Of a stretch of DNA of 64,000 nucleotides, positions 1 to 10,369 are shown in pieces. The position numbers and the translations under genes are program-made. Under the pieces are notes generated by a model. That model searched no databases. It had not been told where the DNA came from and was given only the letters and a program-made list of their open reading frames with translations. This DNA comes from Rhinolophus ferrumequinum. Taxonomy: Eukaryota > Chordata > Mammalia > Chiroptera > Rhinolophidae. The stretch covers positions 28,150,687 through 28,214,686 of the forward strand of contig NC_046305.1 of assembly GCF_004115265.2 (NCBI RefSeq), in the 5' to 3' direction. The first letter of the stretch is position 1, and every line of letters begins with the position of its first letter.

Positions 1-2003
1 GTGCCATGACCTGACTGGCAGCAAGAGGAAAATGGCTGAGAGAGCAAACAAGGTGTGCATCCAAAAGAAGGCCACCCGCTTCCCTTCACTCTAAAAGAGA
101 ACAGACAAGAGAGAGGAAGGAAAGAAGGTGGTTGCTGCTCCTCTGGGGAGAGATATACCCACTTCCTAGACAATGTGACTTCCCACCGTGCTATCATGAT
201 GATGGGACATGGGTGCCTGCCCCTTCCCTAAGTGGGGCATCTGCCCTCTTGTAAGCTCAGCCCCTATACCTCACCCTCAGACCTGGCCCCAGACCACAAC
301 CCCATCCAATCATGCTTCTTACCAGTGAAAAGGGAAACTATGTGACAAACCACACAGACACACTTCCAGAACTCCTGAAGAACATCCCCACTGACCTCCC
401 CCAAGCTCCCACATCACCTTCTCAACCCCATGAAGGGGAACCCAAGTTATTCCGCACTGGGACTCATTCCTTCAGCAGGCATGCTCCTTCCTCTTGCCTC
501 CATCCATTCCGAAACCCCAAGACTCCTCAGAAACTGTCGGATCCTGGTGGCAGGGCAGTTAGTGGACTCCAAAACTGCTTTCTAAGAGAACTGTGGCTTG
601 AGGTGGCTGAATTTGGGCTAGAAAGCCAAGAATGTAGCCTCTCCAAGCAATAGAACCCAACCTATGATGGTGGATTGGGGGACGGGGGAAGGTCCCTCTT
701 ATTCTCCCTAACTCCTCCAATCCCCAATTATTCTAGGACTACAAGCAGAACTCTTTTCCCCATCCTCACAAGACACACCCTTTTCTAGAAAAACCCGCTT
801 CCCAAAACAGGCCCACTCACTCTCACCCATAGGTCTCAGATACTTAAGACAGTACCCTCAAACCCAGGCAGGGACATCCAAGATGCCTCAGAATCCTCCA
901 GACAGCTCTCCCTTTGGGCTTTCTGCCAGGAAAATCTGCCTGCAGAGGCAAGAAGCAGTACCCCCAATACACACTCAGAAACACACACCACCTAGGGCGG
1001 GCACACACACAGTGGTACTTATCTATTCACAAAGGTTACACACAAGAGAACAGATTCACTCACACCGCTTCTCAGTACACGGGTGAACACACACCTATCA
1101 GGGTATGCCCCATTCTGCTCTTACACACCCACCTTCCTCTGTACCTATATACCTCTTTCCCATTAACCCCTCCCCAGTTCACACCCATAGACAGACACAC
1201 ACCCCTGCCCCAAAGTGTACAGTAAGTCCATATCCAAACACACAGCAGATCCACGGTCAGCCACTCCCTTAGTGCACACACTCAGGCACAGAAAAACACC
1301 TACACCTCCAAACTCAGGGGCCCACCTGCAGGACACACAAAAACAAAAGAATCGTGCACACTGGTCTTCCACCAATCCTTTAAAACTCACTAGTGCAGAG
1401 CCCACAGCCCCCCAAATGGATAAATAGAGTGGGGAGAGAGATGCTGGCACCTGTCCCCTGGGTCTCCAGCCCAACATCCTGGAGCTGCACACACACACCC
1501 TCTACTCTCCTGGGCCCGCTCCCCAGTCTCCACATTTCACCCTGAACCATACCTGCCCTGTCCCTCCCCACACTCCGGAGGTATGGATGCACCCTAAGCA
1601 CCTTCGCTTCCAATACCTCCAGACCCTCATCCTTCCACTGCCTCTCTCCCCACCTTCAACACAGACTCCCCGTCTCCGGCTTTAACCGGCTGCCCCAGGA
1701 TCATTAAAGCCCCCAGCCCAGGCCCCGGGCCCAGGAAAGTCCCCGACTCTCCAGGCCCGGCTCTGTCCGCTCACCATGAGCCCCTTCCCCTCCCCAAAGT
1801 TGGGGGGGGGCATACCGCTGTGCAGTGGGGGACGGATCGTAAGGGGGTTGCCCTGCAAGGGGGTTGCCCCGCACCCCCCTTCCCCAATAAGCCACCCCAC
1901 TCGATAAGGGGCTGGCTCCCTTGCATGATTGTTCTCCTTTTCTGTTTCTTTTTTTTTTTTTTTTTTGCAAACTTTGCCCGTGGCCCCCGCGGCCCGGTAC
2001 TCA
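1..2003 (-). other. VANGL2: Candidate VANGL2 intron 1 (5' part), no exon seen
   Basis: This stretch lies directly downstream, on the minus strand, of the splice donor at 2003-2004, so it would be the start of the first intron if the CpG island is the VANGL2 promoter. I see no protein-coding exon with family similarity on either strand. It is C-rich with scattered CACA tracts between about 960 and 1500 and a run of 17 T at 1951-1967. The open frames here are low-complexity and lack recognisable domains. Assignment to VANGL2 is inference from synteny. Confidence 0.4.
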
Positions 2004-2004
2004 C

Positions 2005-2560
2005 CCGCCGCTGTGACCTGCCGGGTGGGTTCCGTGGGCGTCCCGCTCGGCCCGGCACCTTTGTATCCGCAGCGCTCGGGGTCGCTTGGAACTCCGCGTT
2101 CCCGGCCCGGCAGCGCGGACTGCGAGGGTGTGGAGGGGGCTCCGGAGTCTGATCAACCCTCTCCGTCCCAGACGGCTGCCTCTGCCCCCTCAAGGCCCCA
2201 GGGCAGGGGGCCGGGGGCAATGTGGGACGCTCAGGCTCCCATGGCGGGACCAGGGATCTAGGAATTAGGGATCAGGGATCAGATCCGGAGCCGGCGGTAG
2301 AGGGGGAGGGGTGGAGGGGGAGGGGACGAAACGGGGGGGTGCAGGGGGCGGGGAGCACGCTCCTGGTGCAGCCTCCTGGCTGTTCCCGCCGCCGCCGCCC
2401 TCCCGCCGCTGGGTCCATTGTTTGCGGCCGGCTCTTCCCCGAGTCGCTCCTCCCCCAACCTCCGCCTACAGATACCCTGCGGCCCTCGGCGATCTTGGGA
2501 TTTCGCGGTAGGGCAGCGACCCCGGCCCCAAACGAAGACCTGAGAGTCCCTCGACTCCTG
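2005..2560 (-). promoter_or_regulatory. VANGL2: CpG island; candidate promoter and first non-coding exon of VANGL2
   Basis: The segment is GC-rich and unusually full of CpG, with GC-box cores (for example near 2344-2353), unlike the surrounding DNA. On the minus strand a good splice donor (exon ending GGCGG, then GTGAGTACC) falls with its GT at 2004-2003, so a first exon could end at 2005. In human, VANGL2 follows NHLH1 in the same orientation after roughly 28 kb and starts with a non-coding exon. Here the distance from the NHLH1 end is about 37 kb, and the two L1 insertions account for the excess. No coding sequence of VANGL2 is in the window, so identity rests on gene order. The transcription start is not resolved; anywhere in about 2350-2560 is plausible. 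Confidence 0.5.
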
Positions 2561-2689
2561 GCCTTGGCCCAGCCTGCAGCTCCTCCTACAGCCCCAACTG
2601 CAGCCCTTCCTCGACCCCCGCCCCCGTCGGAGATCAAGCTCCCAAAACCCCAAGGATGGCCGTGTTCAATTCTTTAGGGCCCCAGACCC

Positions 2690-2985
2690 AGCTACTCGAA
2701 ATCCAGTGGTTGTGGAAAAATTGATTTCTCCCCCACCCCCAAGGTTGCGAGAAGGGAGAGTCATCCCTGATTTTAATTAGTGGCGAGAGACGCGACCCTC
2801 TTCCTATGCATGCGGGGATTTCCCTGACTCCAACACCACCATATCTGCCCACTTCCAAAAATAATTTAATTACTCGGTATTCTAGCTGCGAGCGGCGGCC
2901 CCCCAGTCAGTCTGGGACGCTCCCTCATTAACTCTTTTTCCTTCTCTCAGGTTTGAACGTTGGGATTAATTACAAAGGGAACCCT
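2690..2985. promoter_or_regulatory. AT-rich, homeodomain-motif-bearing stretch upstream of the CpG island
   Basis: Just upstream (minus-strand sense) of the candidate VANGL2 promoter the composition switches from CpG-rich to mixed. Three TAATTA or TTAATTA cores appear, near 2775, 2867 and 2966, which are typical homeodomain binding cores. It is not a recognisable repeat. The density of cores next to a developmental-gene promoter suggests a regulatory element, but conservation cannot be judged from one sequence. Confidence 0.3.
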
Positions 2986-2987
2986 GC

Positions 2988-3004
2988 GGGGGGGGGGGGG
3001 GGGA
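2988..3004. repeat. Poly-G homopolymer run
   Basis: An uninterrupted G tract of about 15 bases followed by a purine-rich stretch. It could form a G-quadruplex and is likely length-variable. Confidence 0.8.
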
Positions 3005-5031
3005 GGAGACGACGAGGGCGCCGGGAGTGTGGATGGCGGAGGAGAGGGGCCCTTTTCCCAGGAAACATCCAGAAGTAAAAAACTAAAAAATGCTTTGGCC
3101 TATCGGGTCTCTAACCCCAAGCAGGCTGGGCTCTCGGCAAGGGTTTCAGATACCTTGGAGTTGAAGATATTAAACAGGGATAACAGGATATCTAAAAATA
3201 ACCGCCATAATTGGGGGCATTTCTGCCTTAGAGCACTCCAAGAAAACTGTTGGGATTCGTCAAGTGGGCGACAGACTGAACCCACCAAGAGTGACCTCCA
3301 CCATAAAAGTCTAGGCTATGGGAAGTCCATGTTTCCCTTGGAGGGAGTGAAAGCAAAAGTATGATTATATTATCATTAGTGTTATTGCTGTGCAACCCCT
3401 CACTTACCTAGAACAGTAATACTTCAAAACCACCTCCACATAAGGAACGTCTCCCTGGGTAGGACACAGCCCTCGCAACACTTCAGCATCCTCCAACTCC
3501 CAATCCTGGTATCTTCTCTTGCAACCCTGTGATTAAGAAGTTCCAAGGAAGGAGACGCCCAGCCTCTCTGTTCCTCACTCCTTTGGGGATTTTTACTCCT
3601 CCCTGATGAATTTTTTTTTTCTGAGACCCAATCTCATCCCTTTCCGTCGTCAATTCTAACCTGACCAAAGATAAGGACAGAGCCATCTTCATCTGCATTG
3701 TGACCATTCAAAGATGGAGAACCTTTAGAAACACTTCTCATCTCCTTTGTCTGAACCCTGGCCTCTCCTCATCCCCCCTTCCCACACCTTGGATCAGCAA
3801 GTGGCTCGGTACCACAACTGCATGGAATATGCAGAATCATCTTTTCAGGCACCCAGGTTCTTGCATGCATTCAGACTTGTTCCATTGGTGATCATCATGT
3901 GCCAGGAACTGGGCTGCACTGTGGGTCCTGGCAGTGACCACACCCAGGTATATAAAGGGAAATAGGGAGGCCTTAGGGTGCTCCCAGTCCAGCCCAGAGC
4001 ACACCCCCAGTGCTGGGCAGCAAGTGTGTAATTTGACAGTGTCGGGCTGCCCTAGCTGCCCCAACTGACTATCCAGCAGGTTTAAAGTGGACTATGGTTA
4101 TATGATGCTAGCCTGTGTCACAGACTTCAAAGGAGCCCAAAGAACTGGAAACAGAGCTTCTGACACCAGAACTACAGGTAATTCTGTAGACTGGCCCCAC
4201 GTGAAGCTCAAAACCTAAATCAAGATGTCAATAGATGAGGCTTCAGGATTAACAGATATCAGGCATCAAGCTGGAATAAGCTTGGTTTCTCATTTTTCTT
4301 CTCTGAGGGTGAGATTGGGGCTTTCAATTGCATCTCGGTAATTAAAACACTAGATTACAGAGAAGTCCAATATGAAATCTGATTGATGTGGTGTGTCCTG
4401 TGCAGCAATTCTCTGGACTGCCTTCCACCCTCACCACTAGGATGAAAACCCACCTGGATCTCATAAATCCTTAATTCATGGAGTGGGGAACTAGAGACCC
4501 AAAGAAGAGCCTCATGTGCCCCAGGACCCAAGGGACCTAGCCTAATTCTTCAGGAGGGAGGAAGGCACTAAAATGACATCCAACCAGGATTTTCCCAAGG
4601 GAGCCCACCTACAGTGACAAAGGGAGGTCAGGAGCCTGAAGGACAAGAGTGGAACAGATTGAACTTTGAATACATAGGTCCTAGCTTTGAGGACATGGGC
4701 AAGTTTCTTAATTTCTTCAAGCCTCAATGCCTGTATTTAAAATGGAACTAATAAGGTAACAGAAGGAACTCCCTCCACATACTCATAGCACCTCACTCAA
4801 TTCCCAAACTTCCCCTCTGTTCCGTGCCTAGGGGATTCATAGTGCTTTCAGGAATCTTGCTTAAGGAAGGGAGCTCCTAGCCAAAAACCAAAGTTCTATA
4901 TAGAAGCTCTTTCAACTCTTCACCAGCTCATGGGCCTGAGGGAGCCAGGATGGAACAGCAGACCAGAGACTGCCCTGGAAGGTTGAGAATCCTGGGAAAG
5001 ATGCAAAGAGCTCAAGAAGTGGCAGTAGACA
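3005..5031. other. Intergenic DNA, no gene recognised
   Basis: No exon, RNA gene or clear transposon was recognised in this 2-kb stretch. Open frames are short and without domain signatures. A TATA-like word occurs near 3950 without other promoter marks. Old, unidentifiable repeat remnants may be present. Confidence 0.5.
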
Positions 5032-5036
5032 CTCTC

Positions 5037-5864
5037 TGTGGGGACAGAGCCAGGAGTGCAGTTTCTAGGCTCTCGGCCTCACATGGAAAGGTGCTCACTC
5101 AGGTAGTAAATGGCCATCAACTGTGATTGGATGGCCATCAGCTGTGGCTAGTTGGCCATCAGCTGTAACCAGTGAGCCATTGGCCACTGATAAAACTGCC
5201 GCGGCTGCACTGGGGAGACGGAGTCGGACGGTTGGCAGAAAAGCGGACAGCAGGTCGCACGTTGAGTGACTCCAGCCTCCAATAAGACTATAATGGTATG
5301 ACTCCCTATTGTGCAGGGCGGCCTGCGGGGTCTCTGCTCCCGCTCCCCACATAAGAACGCAGGACATGGTGAGGCCAAAAAGGAACACCCACGGAGCGAT
5401 ACGTAGGGGAGTCATACCACTATACTCTCGCTGGCAGCTGGGTTGGAGAAACAGGAAACAGGAGCCACACAATTCTCAACCCTCACTGTGCCGCTTGCAG
5501 GCTCAGCCACCATCTTCTTGCTAGCCCCCATTTTTTGCTAGCTTAGCCACGGCAGTTATATTAGTGCCCAGTGGCTCACTGGTTACAGCTGATGGCCAGC
5601 TAGCCACAGCTGATGGCCATTTGATCACAGTTGATGGCCATTTACTACCTGAGCCAGCACCTTTCTATGTGAGGCCGAGAGCCTGGAAACTGCTTTTTGG
5701 GGCTCTGTCCCCACTCTCCCCTACCTATGGCTCCGTGGGTGTTCCTTTTTGGCCTAGCCACATCCTGCATTCTTAGGTGGGGAGCGGGAGCTGAGACCCG
5801 CAGGCCGCCCCGCATGACAAATGGCGCAGCGAGCAGGGTCACCCACATGAGTCCCCGCATGACA
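5037..5864 (+). mobile_element. LTR of an endogenous-retrovirus-type element (fossil), split by an inverted relative
   Basis: The outer LTR begins TGTGGGGACA and ends TGACA, and is flanked by the 5-bp direct repeat CTCTC (5032-5036 and 5865-5869). It is homologous to the solo LTR at 6832-7307. Its two halves are separated by a second LTR of the same family in opposite orientation (about 5310-5713). No internal retroviral genes accompany it. The family is not one I can name, and it looks lineage-specific rather than pan-mammalian. Confidence 0.7.
5310..5713 (-). mobile_element. Inverted LTR nested inside the LTR at 5037-5864 (fossil)
   Basis: Read on the minus strand this stretch follows the same order of motifs as the solo LTR at 6832-7307. 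It starts with the GGGGACAGAGCCCC-like end at 5713 and finishes with the CCGCCC-rich end near 5310. Its boundaries fall inside the ACTCCCC motif of the outer LTR, and a short imperfect repeat of that motif lies at both junctions. This fits insertion of a second, younger copy into the first. Confidence 0.6.
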
Positions 5865-6664
5865 CTCTCCAAGGGAAGGTCCCAGCTACAGAGAAGTGCC
5901 TGCTTCCCGTGCAGATGAAGCTGTTCCCAGAAGTCAATCCCAGACCATGGTGGCAAAGGTTAGGTCTTCTACTCTGGTGAAAAGTAGGGCCCTTTCCCAG
6001 CACCACTGCTGAGAAAGGGGAATCCGTAGTACCTTGCTCAAACATAGAAGCTTCACACCTTAGCAGGATGGCCATCAAAGTTTTTCAATATGAGTGATTA
6101 GCAATTTCAAGCCACTCGCAGGTACAGGTGATCCCAGTTATGTACCCACATCCCAGGCAAGAACCACCATCTTCTTGCAGCCTGCAAATGAAACCAGGGG
6201 CAGTTCCATCTCCCATAATAATTAGAGCTCTTTCCCCAGCATCCATTTCCCTAGAAAAACAACTTTCAATACTTACAAATGTTAGACCCGGTTTACACTG
6301 TGGAACAACTGGATTTTGTTTCACTTTTAATGAAGAGGAAACAAAATAGGGGAGGAAAAAAAAACAAAAAACCTTAACTGGTTAAGAACTCTGTAATGTC
6401 CGGTTATTGTGAGGTATCTCTCTCTCACATAAGCTCCTGATCTCTTTGAGAACAGGGCCAAGCCTCATTCATTTCTACATTAATGGCTCATGAAAGTCAC
6501 TAAGTTACTATCATTTCCTTTCCTTTCTAACTTCCTTGTCTTTCTCCATTCCTCACCTATCCGGAAAACTTTACCACTCCCTATTCATCCAAACTTTATC
6601 AAGTGTGAGCTTCCTCAAATCCCATCCCATTATCACCAATATAAAAAGTTACCTACAATTAAAC

Positions 6665-6831
6665 CAGTGGTTCTCAGCCTTGACTGCAGATTTTAATCAC
6701 CTTGAAAGCTCTGAAAACATAGCCATGCCCAGGACCTATCCCAGACTATTTAAACCAGACACTTCTGAGGTCCATCCCAGCTATTGGCTTTTTTTTTTAA
6801 GTTACCTCAGAGATACTAATGTGAGAACCAT
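6665..6831 (+). mobile_element. MER5A-like non-autonomous hAT DNA transposon
   Basis: Inverted termini of the MER5/Charlie type are visible: CAGTGGTTCTCA at the left and GTGAGAACCA at the right, with the family's typical length of about 170-190 bp. It carries no coding capacity. The LTR at 6832 inserted in its right terminal repeat, so it is the older of the two. Confidence 0.6.
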
Positions 6832-7307
6832 TGTGGGGACAGAGCCCCAGAAAACAATTTCCAGGCCCTCGGCCTCACGTAGAAAGGTGCTGGCTCAGGT
6901 AGTAGATGGTCATCAGCTGTGACTAGTGGCCATCGGCTATTACCGATTAGCCATTAGCCACTGATATAACTGCCGTGGCTAAGCTGGCAAGGTGTGGCGT
7001 GGTAGTGTGGCATCGTGGCGTGGCGTGGCAGAGTGTGAATTATGGATTGCAGAGAGGCGGATTGCAGCTAGCAAGTGAGGTTGGTTGGCAGAGACAAGTG
7101 GACGGCGTGTTGCTAATTGTGTGGCTCCTGCCTCCTGTGTCTCCAACCCAGCCACCAGTGAGACGATAGTGGTATGACTCCCCTACCTATGGCTCCGTGG
7201 GTATTCTTTTTTTGGCCTCGCCACATCCTGCGTTCTTATGTGGGGAGCGGGACTAGAGACCCCAGAAGAGACACCGCCTGTCATCCTGCATGACACCCCG
7301 CGTGACA
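6832..7307 (+). mobile_element. Solo LTR of an endogenous-retrovirus-type element (fossil)
   Basis: A 476-bp sequence that begins TGTGGGGACA and ends GTGACA, with the 5-bp target duplication ACCAT on both sides (6827-6831 and 7308-7312). It shares sequence throughout with the LTRs at 5037-5864. There is no internal region, as expected after LTR-LTR recombination. A GTGGC-rich stretch of short imperfect repeats lies near 6990-7030. It is younger than the MER5A-like element it interrupts. Confidence 0.75.
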
Positions 7308-7639
7308 ACCATTAAATCAAACTCTTTCTGATTCCCTTCCTCCTTTCTTGGCAAAATAAGTCCCCTGCCCCCCCAACCCACCTCCCTTGCCTAGTACTAA
7401 TTCCTCCAGGTTTGCTTTAGCTCCTATTCTTTCCCACCTCAATCCGTTGTCTCCAATCTCTCCTTTATCTAACTTCAACCTCTTCACTCGTCTTCACCAA
7501 GCAGATGTAACAAAATACCTCCCTCTGCTATTCAGCTTCTTGCTTCAGCCCTCTCTTGCCTTTCTTTTTCATTCAACTTTCTTAAAAGAGTAGATTCCTC
7601 ACCATCATCCTTCACTCCTCAACTTCTTGCAACCCAGCT

Positions 7640-8540
7640 ATCCACTCAATATTTTTCCTCCTCCTGACTTTAAATTTTGATATTTTCCAGAATTTTACCT
7701 TTGGCCCCTTTGCTCCTCATCCTAGATGGTCTCCCAAGGTGATGTCATTCTCTCCCATTGCTTTAGTCAGTGCTTACTTAGTAATGCTCCTAAAGCCAGA
7801 TCTCTCTTCTGAGCATCTGACACATATTTCCAACTTCCTAGTGACATTTTAACATGGCTTTTCTCTCCGTACTCCAAATGTAATAGATTTAAAGCAAACA
7901 CATTATCTTCCCTGCACCCTTCATCCCCTTGGCTTATTCATACCTTTTTCACTTCCAAACTTGCATCATTCCCTTCCAATCTATTTACTTTTCTGAAGAA
8001 GAAATCAGACTGTCGCTCCCTTCCCTGAAACAATTCTATGGCTCCCTTCTGTCTGCAAGATGAGGTTAAAATTTCTTGTCACTTGATGTAAGGACTTCCA
8101 GTATCTGACTCATTTCCCCCTCCAGCCGCATCTCCTGTACTCCCTGTGCATTCAAAGTTCAAATAGTCAGCACACATACATTCAAACTATGCTCATCTAC
8201 TGGTTGTTCTGGTAACTTGGAGCTCTATTACTGCCTCTGCCTTCATATCGTGTTTCCTTTGCCTGAAATATCGTCTCCTTCTTTCTCTGACTAGAAAGTT
8301 CTCTTCATCCTTCAAAACTCAGCTGTGGTTTCTTCTTTGACTCCTCCTTAACTTTCTCAAGCAAAGTTAGATGTCCCTTCCCCCAAGACAGCCTCTTTTG
8401 TACTCCCAGAGCTCTGCATTTTTAATCACATTGTATGGTAATTTGTTATTTACATATCTGTCTGCCCAGGTGGTCTGTGAGTTTCTGAAGTCCAAGGAAC
8501 AGTGCTTTATTTATATTTCTATACTCAGAACTTAGCTCAC
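7640..8540. mobile_element. L2-like LINE remnants
   Basis: Pyrimidine-rich, degraded sequence with the ordering typical of the 3' part of L2 (motifs resembling CTTCCTTCCAGACTCAGCTC and CTCCTTAACTTTCTC). It is too diverged for exact ends or subfamily. No open frame of note. Confidence 0.4.
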
Positions 8541-9495
8541 TGAATGGCATACAACAGTAAATGTTTGTCCAGTGAAACAGAACAGAGAAGATGCATTGTG
8601 GAATATCTGATGTTAAAGGAATCTGCTTGTAAATAAGAAAATAATATTTTTGAGACTGGAAGAGATCTTTCCATTTTACAGATGAGGAAATGGGTGCAGA
8701 ACAGGTAGCTCAATTGCCCCCAGATCGTATAGCTAATTGGTGGCAGCACCCAAACTAGAACCTAGGTCTCCTGATGTCATGAACAGTAGTCTGACAACTG
8801 TACCATATTAACTGAGTACTCATTGTTTCACTTGAAATAAAGGTACAGGGCAGTGGCTCTTGGCTTTTTGTGGACTGTCGGGTTCTTTGAGACTTTCATG
8901 AAAGCTATAGGCTCTCTCCAGAAAAATGCATATAGAATTTCACATCCATTTGCAGGGAGCACAGGGAACTGGTGGCTGAGTGACAGATGATTTGAAGGAA
9001 GAAGGGCCTAGAAATGGAGAGACTACTGAGAATGCTAATGTAGTTGGTAGTTGAGAATGAGTGAGTGAGCAGGCTCCAAAGACAAGGGGGATAAAAAAGA
9101 AAGTTCAAATTTGAAAGGTGACCTGCAGGTGGGATAGAGTTCAGGAACAAGGAAGAATGTAAAATGACTCTAAATCTTGTGGCATAGATCTTAAGGAAGA
9201 CAGTGATGGTATATATAAAATTAGGGGCTACTGAGAGAGAATAGGTATCAAGGGTAAATATTGTATTTGGCTTGGCAGGTGTCTTAGATATCTGCTGGCC
9301 ATCAGGGTGGGATGTCCACAGGAAGCTGGCAATAGCCCAAGTACCTTCACATATTATCCTGCTGCTCTTCCTCAGACAATCCGGATGACCTATTATCCCC
9401 TACCTCCAACCCCTTTGTTCATCCTACTCCCTCTATATGGTGTGCCTTCTATTCACCATCATCCTTATATAAAATATCTCAAGGTCCAATTCAAA
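8541..9495. other. Intergenic DNA with an MIR-like scrap
   Basis: The sequence around 8660-8760 (TTTTACAGATGAGGAAATGGG, followed by a GTGGCAG motif) resembles an MIR core. The remainder looks like old, unidentifiable interspersed repeat. No gene was recognised. Confidence 0.35.
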
Positions 9496-9499
9496 TCAT

Positions 9500-9935
9500 A
9501 TTTTTGTTAAGTCTCTGAATGTCAGAGACCTTGACTTAATGTTAGGTTTCTGAATGTTAGGTCTCAGAGATCTTGACTTAGAGACAGTGCCATGTCTGCA
9601 AGAAAACAACAAAATGTCTGTTGGCCTACACCTGCAGACAGAGCCAAACTTGCAAAAACAGAAAAAGCCACAAAACAGCTACTGGTTTGCAGGCAGTCAG
9701 CATTTTCTGTTCAAACAATGCTACCCTGTCCCATCGCCCCTATATAACTCTCCTCACCACGTAACTCGGGGCTGCAAGTCTCCTTTAGACATGCAGCCCC
9801 TGCTGTAGTCATCTTTTGCTCATCCCGATAAACCTTTGCCTCTTACAATAAAAACTCTAACTTGCCTGACCATACACTTTTCTTTACTGGCCAACCTATC
9901 AATTTCTCTATTAAACCGTTCCTGACACCACCAAT
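9500..9935 (+). mobile_element. Probable LTR of a gammaretrovirus-like element (fossil)
   Basis: The order of signals resembles an LTR: a TATA-like TATATAACTC at about 9742, then GATAAA and AATAAA-type polyadenylation words at 9829-9855. The stretch upstream is A-rich with repeated GTCTCAGAGA-type motifs. No clear target duplication was found and no internal region adjoins it, so ends and family are uncertain. Confidence 0.4.
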
Positions 9936-10369
9936 TTGACCTAATCTCTCCCTTCTCTGAAATCCCAAATCTTTCTTTGAACCTCTCTTACCATATTGTT
10001 TTGTTTTTTTTAATTAAAGTTTATTGGGGTGACAACTGTTAGTAAAGTTACATAGATTTCAGGTGTACAATTCTGTAATACGTCAGCTATAAATCCCATT
10101 CTGTGTTCACCACCCAGAGTCAGTTCTCCTTCCATCACCATATATTTGATCCCCTTTACCCTCATCTACCACCCCCTTTCTCCCTTACCCTCCGATAACC
10201 ACTAAACTATTGTCTGTGTCTACGAATTTCTGTTTCTCATTTGCTTGTCTTGTTCTTCTGTTGTCTTTGGTTTATATACCACATATCAGTGAAATCATAT
10301 GGTTCTCTGCTTTTTCTGTCTGACTTATTTCGTTTAGCATTATAATCCCAAGATCCATCCGTGTTGTCA

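Noticed and set aside
2222-2677. 151-residue frame through the CpG island
   Set aside because: GC-rich DNA yields long open frames by chance. Composition is P, R and G biased without domains, and the region fits a promoter and 5' UTR.
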